This document shows, in pieces, positions 15,373 through 22,599 of a stretch of 33,166 nucleotides of DNA. Location of the stretch: positions 1 to 33,166 of IMG/VR virus record IMGVR_UViG_3300045944_000171; one strand, 5' to 3'. Numbering within the stretch: the stretch's first letter is position 1; every line of letters starts with the position of its first letter. This DNA is from a virus. A program made the translations under genes and the position numbers. The notes below the pieces were generated by a model that saw only the letters and a program-made list of their open reading frames with translations, had not been told where the DNA came from and ran no database searches.

Positions 15373-15648
15373 ATGGCATCACAGCGCTACCGCTTCCTCG
15401 CCAACTACCGTAACGGCGATCTCGCCTATACGAAGGACCAGGTGACGGAGTTCGATCCGGACTTTGCTGCTTGGCTGAACCGTGACGCGCCGGGCTGCGT
15501 CGAGCCGGTGGACGAGGCGGCGGAACGGGCCAAGCTCGAGGAAGAGATCCTGGCGAAGGCCAAGACCGCCGAGGAGAAGGCGCGGGCCAAGGACGCGCCG
15601 ACGGCCGACCGGATGCAGAAGGCGCCGACCGCCAAGCGCGAGGGGTGA
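15373..15648 (+). CDS. small post-capsid protein, 91 aa
   Basis: The N-terminal 50 residues follow a pattern frequently seen in small phage proteins near the capsid gene: a strand (YRFLANYRNGDLAYTKDQ), then EFDPDFAAWLNRDAPGCVEPV. The C-terminal 40 residues are a highly charged helix rich in Glu, Lys and Ala. Function is unknown. No strong ribosome site precedes the ATG, and coupling to the previous gene two bases upstream is likely. Confidence 0.65.
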   Translation: MASQRYRFLANYRNGDLAYTKDQVTEFDPDFAAWLNRDAPGCVEPVDEAAERAKLEEEILAKAKTAEEKARAKDAPTADRMQKAPTAKREG

Positions 15649-15652
15649 GCCG

Positions 15653-16021
15653 ATGGCGCGCATCGGGACCGAAACCATCACGGTCGCCACCACCGGCGCG
15701 GACGGCAGCGCTACCGGCAGCGGCGCCTTCAAGGCGTTTGCCGGATTCCTCCTCGACGTCTACCTCGCCTACACCACCGAGCCGGCGACGACCGACGTCA
15801 CGATCGCGCATACGCAGCCGACGCTCGGCAACATCCTGGTCGTCACGAGCAGCGCCACCGACGCGCTCTATCCGGTGCGGGTGCAGGCGAAGGACGCCGC
15901 CGGCGCGGCGATCACCGGGGTCTACGACTACCTCCCGGTCGACGGCATCCTGACCATGGCGGTGGCGCAGGGGGACGATCCCGGCAGCGTCACCGCCACG
16001 ATTCGTTACCTCGAGCCCTGA
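15653..16021 (+). CDS. hypothetical beta-rich structural protein, 122 aa
   Basis: The ATG at 15653 follows GAGGGG with a seven-base gap. The protein is Thr- and Ala-rich with alternating hydrophobic residues typical of beta-sandwich structural proteins (ETITVATTGADGSATGSG). It includes a DVTIAHTQPTLGNILVV segment. No named family is recognised. Location among decoration-like genes suggests a virion surface component. Confidence 0.6.
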   Translation: MARIGTETITVATTGADGSATGSGAFKAFAGFLLDVYLAYTTEPATTDVTIAHTQPTLGNILVVTSSATDALYPVRVQAKDAAGAAITGVYDYLPVDGILTMAVAQGDDPGSVTATIRYLEP

Positions 16022-16023
16022 CG

Positions 16024-16149
16024 ATGGGCGCGCTCTGGCTGAGCATGGGGTTGGGGATTGGGCGTCCGCTGGTTGCGGGCGGTGGCGAGCCGCCGGGACC
16101 AGGCGAGACACCGCAGTACCTGCTGCTTGCCCTCGTCTGGTACGTCTAG
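16024..16149 (+). CDS. small hydrophobic protein, 41 aa
   Basis: A short frame between two structural genes encodes MGALWLSMGLGIGRP, then a Gly/Pro-rich turn and a hydrophobic end, YLLLALVWYV. The stop codon contributes to the ribosome site of the next gene (TAGGAG). The start lies two bases after the preceding stop, consistent with translational coupling. It may be a membrane or virion peptide. Its short length makes the call tentative. Confidence 0.45.
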   Translation: MGALWLSMGLGIGRPLVAGGGEPPGPGETPQYLLLALVWYV

Positions 16150-16158
16150 GAGTCGATT

Positions 16159-16818
16159 ATGTCTGACAATGTTGCCGTCACCGCTGGCGCTGGCACGACG
16201 ATCGCGACCGACCTGATCGGCGGTGTCCACCACCAGCGGGTCAAGGCGGGCTGGGGGGCGGAAGGCGCGTTCAATGACACGAGCGCGACCGATCCGCTCC
16301 CCGTTGACATCATCAGCAGTGCCACCCTCACCCTCTCCGGCGAGGATCACATCGGCCAGGTCGGCGGGGCGGTCGTCGTCGTTCGTCCGGCCATTACCGT
16401 GACGGCTGGGGCCTACTCCGCGAACGATGTTGTCGGTGGGGAGTTGACGCTGACCGGTGCCATGCGCGTCACCTCTGGTTCTGGCGTTCTGCAATCGTTG
16501 GTCATCCACGATGCGGCGGCGCAGAATAAACAGTACGACCTCTACATCTTCGACTCGGCCCCAGGGGCGGCGCTCGCGGACAACGATGCCTTTGCCTGGA
16601 CGGCGGGCGACGAAGACAAGCTCCTCACGGTGATCCGCGTGGCGGCATCGGACTGGTTCACGGCGGCCGGGGATGGCTTCTGTGTCCTGCGCAACCTCGG
16701 CGCGGCCGTCAAGGGCAACGGCGGCACGGCGCTCTACCTCTACATCGTCGCCGTGACCGCGCCGACTTATGCCGCTACGACCGACCTGACGCTGGCGTTG
16801 ACGTTCTTGCAAGATTAG
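16159..16818 (+). CDS. beta-rich virion surface protein, 219 aa
   Basis: The ATG at 16159 follows AGGAG by six bases. The first 70 residues resemble a short attachment segment (DLIGGVHHQRVKAGWG). Residues 75-219 form a beta-rich domain including GAYSANDVVGGELTL and LQSLVIHDAAAQNKQYDLYIF, a pattern I have seen in phage decoration or fibre-associated proteins. It likely sits on the virion surface. The specific role is unknown. Confidence 0.6.
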   Translation: MSDNVAVTAGAGTTIATDLIGGVHHQRVKAGWGAEGAFNDTSATDPLPVDIISSATLTLSGEDHIGQVGGAVVVVRPAITVTAGAYSANDVVGGELTLTGAMRVTSGSGVLQSLVIHDAAAQNKQYDLYIFDSAPGAALADNDAFAWTAGDEDKLLTVIRVAASDWFTAAGDGFCVLRNLGAAVKGNGGTALYLYIVAVTAPTYAATTDLTLALTFLQD

Positions 16819-16827
16819 GAGCCGCCA

Positions 16828-17475
16828 ATGCCCATGCCACGCCAGATCGGCACCGGGCGGACGCTCCTCTTTGCGCCGTCTACCGCCGCCCCGATCACCT
16901 TCGAGACGGCCGGGACGGCGTATCAAGCGGCGGGAACGTCGCACGCCATCGTCGCGCCGTCCGGCATCGTAGACGGCAATCTGCTGGTCTGCATCTTCAC
17001 CCACACCAGCACACCGACCATCACCCCGCCGGGCAGCTGGGACGATGAGTCCGGATTCAATTTCGTCGTCGTCGCTGGAATAACGATTCGCGTCTATACG
17101 AAGATTGCCTCCGGCGAGTCAGGGAACTATACCTTCAGCACCAGTGTTTCCTCGACGGTGCGGGCGCAGATTTACCGCCTGTCCGGGGCCGATACCGCCG
17201 ATCGGATCGGGGCGATCGGCACCGCGGCCACCGGGTCCGGCACGACCGCGACCGCGACCGCGATCACCGCCGAGACGACGGGGCTGCTGATCGGCGTCGT
17301 GGCGATCTCCGGCACGCGCGACTTCTCCAGCGCCGTGATGACGGAGACGGCCGATTCGGACAGCACGGCGTTCTATTACCAGAACCTCAGCGCGACGGGC
17401 GATACGGGCACGCGCGCCTTCACCATCAGCTCCTCGGCGGCCTGGGGGTGTGTGCTCTTCGAGGTGCGGGACTGA
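16828..17475 (+). CDS. beta-sandwich surface protein, 215 aa
   Basis: The ATG at 16828 is preceded by AGGAG. The protein is rich in Ser, Thr, Gly and Ala, with regular alternating strands typical of phage adhesin or carbohydrate-binding beta-sandwiches (DGNLLVCIFTHTSTPTITPPG, then GSWDDES). It has few charged helical residues. Its stop overlaps the start of the large tailspike-like gene (TGATG), so the two are probably made together. A role in attachment is inferred from composition and neighbour. Confidence 0.55.
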   Translation: MPMPRQIGTGRTLLFAPSTAAPITFETAGTAYQAAGTSHAIVAPSGIVDGNLLVCIFTHTSTPTITPPGSWDDESGFNFVVVAGITIRVYTKIASGESGNYTFSTSVSSTVRAQIYRLSGADTADRIGAIGTAATGSGTTATATAITAETTGLLIGVVAISGTRDFSSAVMTETADSDSTAFYYQNLSATGDTGTRAFTISSSAAWGCVLFEVRD

Positions 17476-20135
17476 TGACCGCACGCATCCGCTTCGGGCT
17501 GCATGACGGCGAGGCGGTGGTCCGGGCCCGCACCGCCGGCACACCACCGGATCTCCGTACCGCCTGGGAGCGGTGGTTTCCGACCGGGTGGTGGCTCTCC
17601 GTCGGTGGGCTCGATTACCGGGCGATCGGCAATACCACCGGCACGACCAACGCCCTCACCGGCCGGACCTTCTACGACCATCCCGAGCAGGGCATTCGCG
17701 CGCTGGCGGTGGATGGCCTGGCCGATGGCATCACCCCGTACCTCCATGTCCAGAATGACGACGGGGCGGACTGGGACGCCGAGCAGGAACTCGGCCCGGC
17801 CGTCTGGCACTACACCGACTGCGCCAATCGGATCGACGCGGGGAACACGCAGGGCATCGCCGTCGAATGGCTCAACAACGGGGCGGTCGATCCAGACGAC
17901 TACGCGACCGCGCTCTCCATCGCGCAGGACACGATGGACTTCCTCGACGGCCACGTCGATCAGGCGCTCGCCTGGCGCATCTCCGACGATGTGCAAATCG
18001 CCATGCCTGGCGGTGCGCAGAAAGTGGTCACGATGGCGCGGGCGATTCAGGACGCCGATCCCCACCACCGCCCGTGCCCGATCGTCGTGGTCGATCCGGA
18101 TGTCTGGGACCTCTACCCGGCCGGCGATCTGCGCCTCGCCATCACCTACCGCTATCCGCACGCTTATCGCTTTGGCGACCCGCAGCCCGAGGGGGATTAT
18201 CACAACTGGGTCGGGCTCGCGGACTACGGTGGCGGCGGCGAAGATTGGGTCGATGCCCTGCGTGAGTGGACGAACGAACTCCCGGCCGGCGTCCCCTGCT
18301 GGCTGATCCTGCAAGCCTTCCCCTCCGAGGCGCAGCCGACGACCTACCGTCCGCCAACGACGCGGGAGTTACGCAAGTCCTTCTGGATCGCGGTGGGCGA
18401 GGGGTTCAAGGGCATCTGGTGGTTCACCGCGAACGCCAACCCGGACGAGTCGGTCGGCTGGACCGGGATCAACGACTACGCGTTGCAACCAGCATCCGAC
18501 GTGATTGGCGAGTTGCACCGGCGACTCACCCCGGAGATCCGGGCGCGGCTTTTGCGGGCTGATCGGGTGGCCGATCTCTTCGCCGTGACGGGCGGGGCCA
18601 CCAGCGGCTATATCGTGGACTACGATGCCGCCTACGTCAGCACGCTCGAGGACCGGCACGATGGCACGCGCTACGCGGTCGTCTGCAACCACAACACCGC
18701 CACCGAGAATGTCACTATCAGTAGCGCCACCCTGACCGGGGCGATCGAGAACCTGGAAACCGGGGTGCGGACCACGCTGCCGGCGACCGTGAGCCTGCCG
18801 GCCCTGGACGGCAGCATCTACCGCTTCGTCGTGCCGGAGCCGGGGGTGCCCCGCGCGGTGCTCGATGCCTCCCTGAGCCCGGAGGAGTGGTGGGCACGCT
18901 GCTGGGCCAATCCCGACTCGCCGTACTACGTGAGCTACGACGCGATCGTGCTGCACCCCCGCACCGTCAACGTCGGGACGTTGGATGATCTCCAAACCGT
19001 CCTCGACGCCGCGCCGGACAACACGACGCTGGTCTTGCCGGCGGACTACACGTTTGCCGACCTCAACATCACCGGTCGCAACGGCATTCACATTGTCGCC
19101 GCCGACCCGGACAACCCGTGGGTCTGCACCGGCTACGTCGGGATGTATGCGAATGCCACGGCAGAATCCAGTATTGCGTCGTGGACGACCGCTGTGCTCT
19201 CAGACAGTCCGGCCGGGTCGGAGGCGTTGTTCCTCAACCCGCCGCGCGATTTCATTCTCCGGGACGGCGCGTTTACCCATCCGGGGCCGTTCATCGCTCG
19301 CCCGCCGATTCACCTCCAGGGCGTCGCGGATGTCCTGATCGAGCGCGTAGTGATGACCGGTCACGTCTGCCCCGACGCTGGCGGCGGCGGCACCGGGGCA
19401 CCGGTCGGGCATCCAGGGCTCGTGACCGGGGCCGGCGGCGTCGAGAACGTCGTGGTCCGGGAATCGACGCTGACCGGGTTCACCAACCCTGGCGGGTTCG
19501 GCTACCCCACGCCGGTCTATTGGGATGGGCCGCGTGGCTGCGTGTTCGTGGACAACACGACGAACGGCAAGTGGTTCAACCGCACCGGCCCGCTCTGGTT
19601 GACCAACGACGATTTTACGCTCGACTACGACGGGGATCGCACGATCCACCGCTGGCGCGAAGAGCGCTCGGCGCAGTTCAACGCCAGTGTGGGCAACACC
19701 TGTTCCGGAAACTCGTTCTTTATGAGCGTCACCGGCGGGTACAATCTCATTGCGGAGAACGACATCAGCGGATTATCCGGCGGCAACCTGGCGACCGTCA
19801 TCGAGATCGTCGCCCGCTGCTCCCGGCTCCACGAGCACCCCTATAACCACCGCTACTTCCACTACGACACGATCGTCCGGGACAACATCATTCACGGCAA
19901 CGTGCTGGAGTCGGTGATCGAGCATCAGCCCGACCCCGGCTTTGTCTGCTTCGACCAGGGCGATCCCCGCAACACCGCGGCCTACGCCTGGCGGAGCCGC
20001 GTCGGCCGAACGACGCTGACCGGGACGCGCGTGACCGGCACTGTTGCCGACTGGATCATTGACGAGCCGTCGTCGTCGGCGGCGAGCGACGGCCCGAACG
20101 TCGAGAGCGGCAATCAGGAGAACTGGGTGCCGTAG
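17475..20135 (+). CDS. large tailspike-like protein: glycosidase-like barrel plus beta-helix
   Basis: This 886-residue protein appears to have two glycan-active parts. Residues of about 30-370 resemble a TIM-barrel glycoside hydrolase: GITPYLHVQNDDG, WHYTDCANRID, GIAVEWLNN, an AITYRYPHAYR strand, and TRELRKSFWIAVGEGFKGIW. A small beta domain follows at about 370-460. From about 500 to the end, repeated short strands (TLDDLQTVLDAAPDNTTLVL, then ITGRNGIHIVAADP, DVLIERVVMTG, ENVVVRESTLTG, YNLIAENDISG, TIVRDNIIHG) look like a right-handed parallel beta-helix of the pectate-lyase type. It likely binds and degrades host surface polysaccharide. Its place between capsid and connector genes is unusual. 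Confidence 0.7.
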   Translation: MTARIRFGLHDGEAVVRARTAGTPPDLRTAWERWFPTGWWLSVGGLDYRAIGNTTGTTNALTGRTFYDHPEQGIRALAVDGLADGITPYLHVQNDDGADWDAEQELGPAVWHYTDCANRIDAGNTQGIAVEWLNNGAVDPDDYATALSIAQDTMDFLDGHVDQALAWRISDDVQIAMPGGAQKVVTMARAIQDADPHHRPCPIVVVDPDVWDLYPAGDLRLAITYRYPHAYRFGDPQPEGDYHNWVGLADYGGGGEDWVDALREWTNELPAGVPCWLILQAFPSEAQPTTYRPPTTRELRKSFWIAVGEGFKGIWWFTANANPDESVGWTGINDYALQPASDVIGELHRRLTPEIRARLLRADRVADLFAVTGGATSGYIVDYDAAYVSTLEDRHDGTRYAVVCNHNTATENVTISSATLTGAIENLETGVRTTLPATVSLPALDGSIYRFVVPEPGVPRAVLDASLSPEEWWARCWANPDSPYYVSYDAIVLHPRTVNVGTLDDLQTVLDAAPDNTTLVLPADYTFADLNITGRNGIHIVAADPDNPWVCTGYVGMYANATAESSIASWTTAVLSDSPAGSEALFLNPPRDFILRDGAFTHPGPFIARPPIHLQGVADVLIERVVMTGHVCPDAGGGGTGAPVGHPGLVTGAGGVENVVVRESTLTGFTNPGGFGYPTPVYWDGPRGCVFVDNTTNGKWFNRTGPLWLTNDDFTLDYDGDRTIHRWREERSAQFNASVGNTCSGNSFFMSVTGGYNLIAENDISGLSGGNLATVIEIVARCSRLHEHPYNHRYFHYDTIVRDNIIHGNVLESVIEHQPDPGFVCFDQGDPRNTAAYAWRSRVGRTTLTGTRVTGTVADWIIDEPSSSAASDGPNVESGNQENWVP

Positions 20136-20137
20136 CC

Positions 20138-20365
20138 ATGAGCGCGCAACCCTGTACCTACTGCGGTATCCCCACCGAGGTTCGGCGCCGCCGGCGCCCG
20201 GTTTGCCGGCGGCGCCGCTGCCTCGTCAAGTGGGTGGTGTCCGTCCGGGCGGTTCGGGTTGGCGCGTCGTCGTGGCTGCTGATCCAGCCGAAGACCGGGG
20301 GGGGCGTGACGGCGATTCGGGTCTGCAAACGGGGGCACGCATGGCACGCGGCACGATCCGCCTGA
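20138..20365 (+). CDS. small Cys/Arg-rich zinc-ribbon-like protein (tentative)
   Basis: This 75-residue frame starts two bases after the tailspike stop. It has CTYC near the start, two more Cys in an Arg-rich segment, and CKRGHAWH near the end, a CxxGH pattern seen in zinc knuckles. The Arg runs are, however, encoded by the two arms of a perfect 13-bp inverted repeat (20183-20217), so the DNA structure may be the selected feature rather than the peptide. The last 25 bases overlap the next gene. Confidence 0.4.
   Translation: MSAQPCTYCGIPTEVRRRRRPVCRRRRCLVKWVVSVRAVRVGASSWLLIQPKTGGGVTAIRVCKRGHAWHAARSA
20183..20217 (+). repeat. perfect 13-bp inverted repeat (hairpin)
   Basis: CGGCGCCGCCGGC (20183-20195) and its exact reverse complement (20205-20217) flank the nine-base loop GCCCGGTTT. 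The predicted RNA hairpin is extremely stable. No T run follows, so it is not a standard intrinsic terminator. It lies between the tailspike gene and the BppU-like gene and could limit read-through, pause ribosomes or stabilise the upstream transcript. Confidence 0.7.
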
Positions 20366-20703
20366 TTCGCGGCGACGACCACAGCGAAACGCGCGCGTTC
20401 GACCAGGACGACGGGTCGGACTATGACCTGACGGACGCCGCGGTCTGGTTTACGCTCAAGGCCAATCCGGGCGACGCCGACGATGACGCGATCCTGCAAC
20501 ACGTTTCCGGCGACGGCAGCCTGACAATCACGGACCCCCTGACGGGAGCCGTCTCGCACGTCATCAGCGCCGCGGAGACGGCGGTCCTGGTCCTGGGGGT
20601 CTATCGCTACGACTACCAACTCGTCGCGGCGGACGGCACGGTCGCAACGCTCGAACGGGGCCGCGCCGAGGTGACGGGCGACGTGACGCTGAGTATCGCC
20701 TAG
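20341..20703 (+). CDS. BppU N-terminal-like (Ig-like) phage protein
   Basis: This 120-residue protein matches the pattern of the BppU N-terminal Ig-like domain used in phage baseplate and surface proteins: GTIRLIRGDDHSETRAF, DLTDAAVWFTLKA, then VLVLGVYRYDYQLV and TLERGRAEVTGDVTLS. Such domains anchor receptor-binding parts to the virion. The ATG at 20341 has only a weak G-rich ribosome site. The gene closes the adhesin block that starts after the capsid gene. Confidence 0.65.
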   Translation: MARGTIRLIRGDDHSETRAFDQDDGSDYDLTDAAVWFTLKANPGDADDDAILQHVSGDGSLTITDPLTGAVSHVISAAETAVLVLGVYRYDYQLVAADGTVATLERGRAEVTGDVTLSIA

Positions 20704-20708
20704 CATCC

Positions 20709-20804
20709 GTTATACTGTGGCCAGAACCGAAGAACCGCCGGGAATGGCTCAGCGGGCCGGACTCGATCAGCGCATACGCGCCGGTCGATAGACGGCCCGC
20801 TTTT
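20709..20804 (+). ncRNA. structured leader or small RNA, copy B
   Basis: A TATACT hexamer (20711-20716) aligns with the TAGACT of copy A and is followed at the same distance by a similar CCGCCG stretch. A nine-bp outer stem pairs AGCGGGCCG (20751-20759) with CGGCCCGCT (20793-20801), followed by TTT. The inner stem pairs 20764-20773 with 20778-20787, with a G-U pair and one A-C mismatch, around an ATAC loop. The outer arms are the reverse of copy A (left arm of A equals right arm of B), so pairing is conserved while sequence is not. No -35 box is clear. The gap 20704-20824 has no gene. Confidence 0.5.
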
Positions 20805-20824
20805 GTTGCGTAAGGCGAGACACG

Positions 20825-21439
20825 ATGCCGGTCGCGACCGTCTACGCCAGCGTCGAGGAGTTGAAGTCGCGCCTCGACATCACCACGTCTGACGCGGCGC
20901 GTGACGCCGACCTCCTCGACTGCCTCCTTGCCGCGTCGCGCACGGTGGACGGACTGACCGTCCGCACCTTCGGGCAGTCCGCGAGCGAGGCACGGACCTT
21001 CACCGCCGGCTTCGCCGATCTCCTCCCCGTCGATGATCTGGTGAGCCTGACGACGGTCGAAGCGGATGAGGATGGCGACCGGGTTTATGAGACATCGTGG
21101 AGCGCCACGGACTACGACCTCGACCCGGAGAACGCCGCGGCGCGGGGTGAACCGTACACATCGCTGCGCGTCACGCCGATGGGGACGCGCAACTTCCCGG
21201 CCGGCCGGCGCGGCGTGCGCGTCACCGGCGTCTGGGGCTGGCCGGCGGTGCCGGAGGCGGTGCGGGAGGCAACGCTGGTCCTGGCGATCCGCCTCTTCAA
21301 ACGACGCGACGCCCCGCTCGGAGTGATCGCTGTCGGGGATGCGAGCGCGGCGATTCGGCTGCCGGCGGTCGATCCGGAAGCGGCCCTGATGCTGGCGCCC
21401 TACCGGCGCCTCGTGGCCTGGGGGGGCGAGCGTGGCTGA
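20825..21439 (+). CDS. head-tail connector (gp6-like)
   Basis: This 204-residue protein fits the head-completion connector that binds below the portal. The start pattern VYASVEELKSRLDITTSDAA, a helical core with DADLLDCLLAASRTVDGL, and a C-terminal helix after REATLVLAIRLFKRRDAPLG are typical of the gp6/gp15-like family. The ATG follows the structured element B by 20 bases. Its end overlaps the next gene's GTG start. Confidence 0.75.
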   Translation: MPVATVYASVEELKSRLDITTSDAARDADLLDCLLAASRTVDGLTVRTFGQSASEARTFTAGFADLLPVDDLVSLTTVEADEDGDRVYETSWSATDYDLDPENAAARGEPYTSLRVTPMGTRNFPAGRRGVRVTGVWGWPAVPEAVREATLVLAIRLFKRRDAPLGVIAVGDASAAIRLPAVDPEAALMLAPYRRLVAWGGERG

Positions 21440-21929
21440 CTTCCGCGTCATCGTCAACGATGGCGGCCTGAGCCGGCGCTATGCCGGAGCGGATCGCATC
21501 GTCGGTGAGGAGTTGACGCGCGCCACCGATCGCAACACCATCGCCGGGCAGGGGCGCTCGCGCACCCTGGCGCATGACGCCGTTGACACCAGTCGCTATC
21601 GCAACTCGATCGCCTACAAACCGGCGGTCTATGCCGGCCGGGTGGCGCGCGGCTCCTGGGGGACGAATCTCGCCTACGCGCCGTTTATCCGTTTCGGGCG
21701 ACGGGCCGGGGCGCCACCGCCACCGCCGGGAGCGCTCCTGGGCTGGCTGCGCCGGCACGGTATTCCGGAGTCCGCCGAGTTCGCGGTAGCACAGGCCATC
21801 GCGCGGCGCGGCATCCCGGCGCGCGACCATTTCCTGCCGGCATTGCGCCAGTTGGCGCCGACATTCCGGCGCGAGTACCAGGCGGCGGCGCGGCGCATCG
21901 TGGCGCGTCTCACCGGCGGGGGGCGCTGA
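21432..21929 (+). CDS. HK97 gp10-like tail completion protein
   Basis: This 165-residue protein resembles HK97 gp10-like proteins that sit at the head-tail junction. The pattern includes an N-terminal helix-rich part, HDAVDTSRYRNSIAYKP, GRVARGSWGTNLAYAPFIRFGR and a C-terminal helix with RDHFLPALRQL. The GTG start at 21432 follows a G-rich site (GGGGGGCGAG) within the end of the connector gene. Order in the operon supports the call. Confidence 0.7.
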   Translation: MADFRVIVNDGGLSRRYAGADRIVGEELTRATDRNTIAGQGRSRTLAHDAVDTSRYRNSIAYKPAVYAGRVARGSWGTNLAYAPFIRFGRRAGAPPPPPGALLGWLRRHGIPESAEFAVAQAIARRGIPARDHFLPALRQLAPTFRREYQAAARRIVARLTGGGR

Positions 21930-22369
21930 TGGACCCGCCCACCGTGCCGGCGCGCATCGCCTACTGGGCCACACGGGGCACCGGCCTGCGCGAGGCGCAG
22001 TATCCGGTCACGGCCACCTACGCCACACCGGCACTCCTGGTGGTCTGGGCCGATGCGGAGATTCAGCACACCTCGGAGCAGTACTGGCTCATGACGCTTG
22101 AGGGCGTCCTGGTGGCGCAGCGGGCCGGCAATACCGTGGTGGACGTGCGCGCCGCCGATGCCCTGATCGCGCCGTTGGTCGATCGGTTTCGCGCTACGCA
22201 GGGCAACGAAGCGCATCACCTGACGCATCCGACCGAAGACGGGCACGTTGATTTCTGCCGGGTGGTGCGGGCGCGGCCGATGTGGTTCGGGGAGGGGGAG
22301 AGCGCCGAATACGGGGCGCTCTTCACGTTCTCGGTGAAGCTGCGGCGCATTCCCGCCGCGGTCAATTAG
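21929..22369 (+). CDS. tail terminator-like protein
   Basis: This 146-residue protein starts at an ATG sharing a base with the upstream stop (TGATG). Position directly before the tail tube gene, and an alpha/beta pattern with a long helix (DALIAPLVDRFRAT) flanked by strands and ending in FTFSVKLRR, fit a tail terminator that caps the tube. Sequence resemblance is weak, so the call rests mostly on gene order. Confidence 0.6.
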   Translation: MDPPTVPARIAYWATRGTGLREAQYPVTATYATPALLVVWADAEIQHTSEQYWLMTLEGVLVAQRAGNTVVDVRAADALIAPLVDRFRATQGNEAHHLTHPTEDGHVDFCRVVRARPMWFGEGESAEYGALFTFSVKLRRIPAAVN

Positions 22370-22377
22370 GAGGAGGC

Positions 22378-22593
22378 ATGAGCGAGTCCAGGGTGCTCTA
22401 CCGCTACACCGGCGACGGGCGCGCCTGGTTCGCCGGCGTCCCGAAGCGCGACCTGACCGCCTCAGATGTGGCGGCGCTTACACCGGAGGCCCGTCGCAAC
22501 GTCGAAGCGGGGACGCTCTACCAACCGGTCGCGAAGAAAACCGACAAGTCCGACAAGCCGGTTGCCCCGGCGGCACCTGACGTCAAGGAGTAA
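22378..22593 (+). CDS. hypothetical small protein before the tail tube gene, 71 aa
   Basis: The ATG at 22378 has a strong AGGAGGAGG site. The first 45 residues form a compact fold-like stretch (RVLYRYTGDGRAWFAGVPKRD, with LTPEARRNVEAG), and the last 20 are Lys/Pro/Ala-rich and likely disordered. Small proteins with similar starts occur near structural genes of many phages; the function is not known. Confidence 0.6.
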   Translation: MSESRVLYRYTGDGRAWFAGVPKRDLTASDVAALTPEARRNVEAGTLYQPVAKKTDKSDKPVAPAAPDVKE

Positions 22594-22599
22594 GCGGCG

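Noticed and set aside
13748-16111. Very long open frame on the minus strand (787 codons)
   Set aside because: It lies opposite the capsid and following genes, has low-complexity Arg/Asp/Val/Gly composition, no ribosome site and no recognisable motif. Long antisense frames are expected in GC-rich coding DNA.
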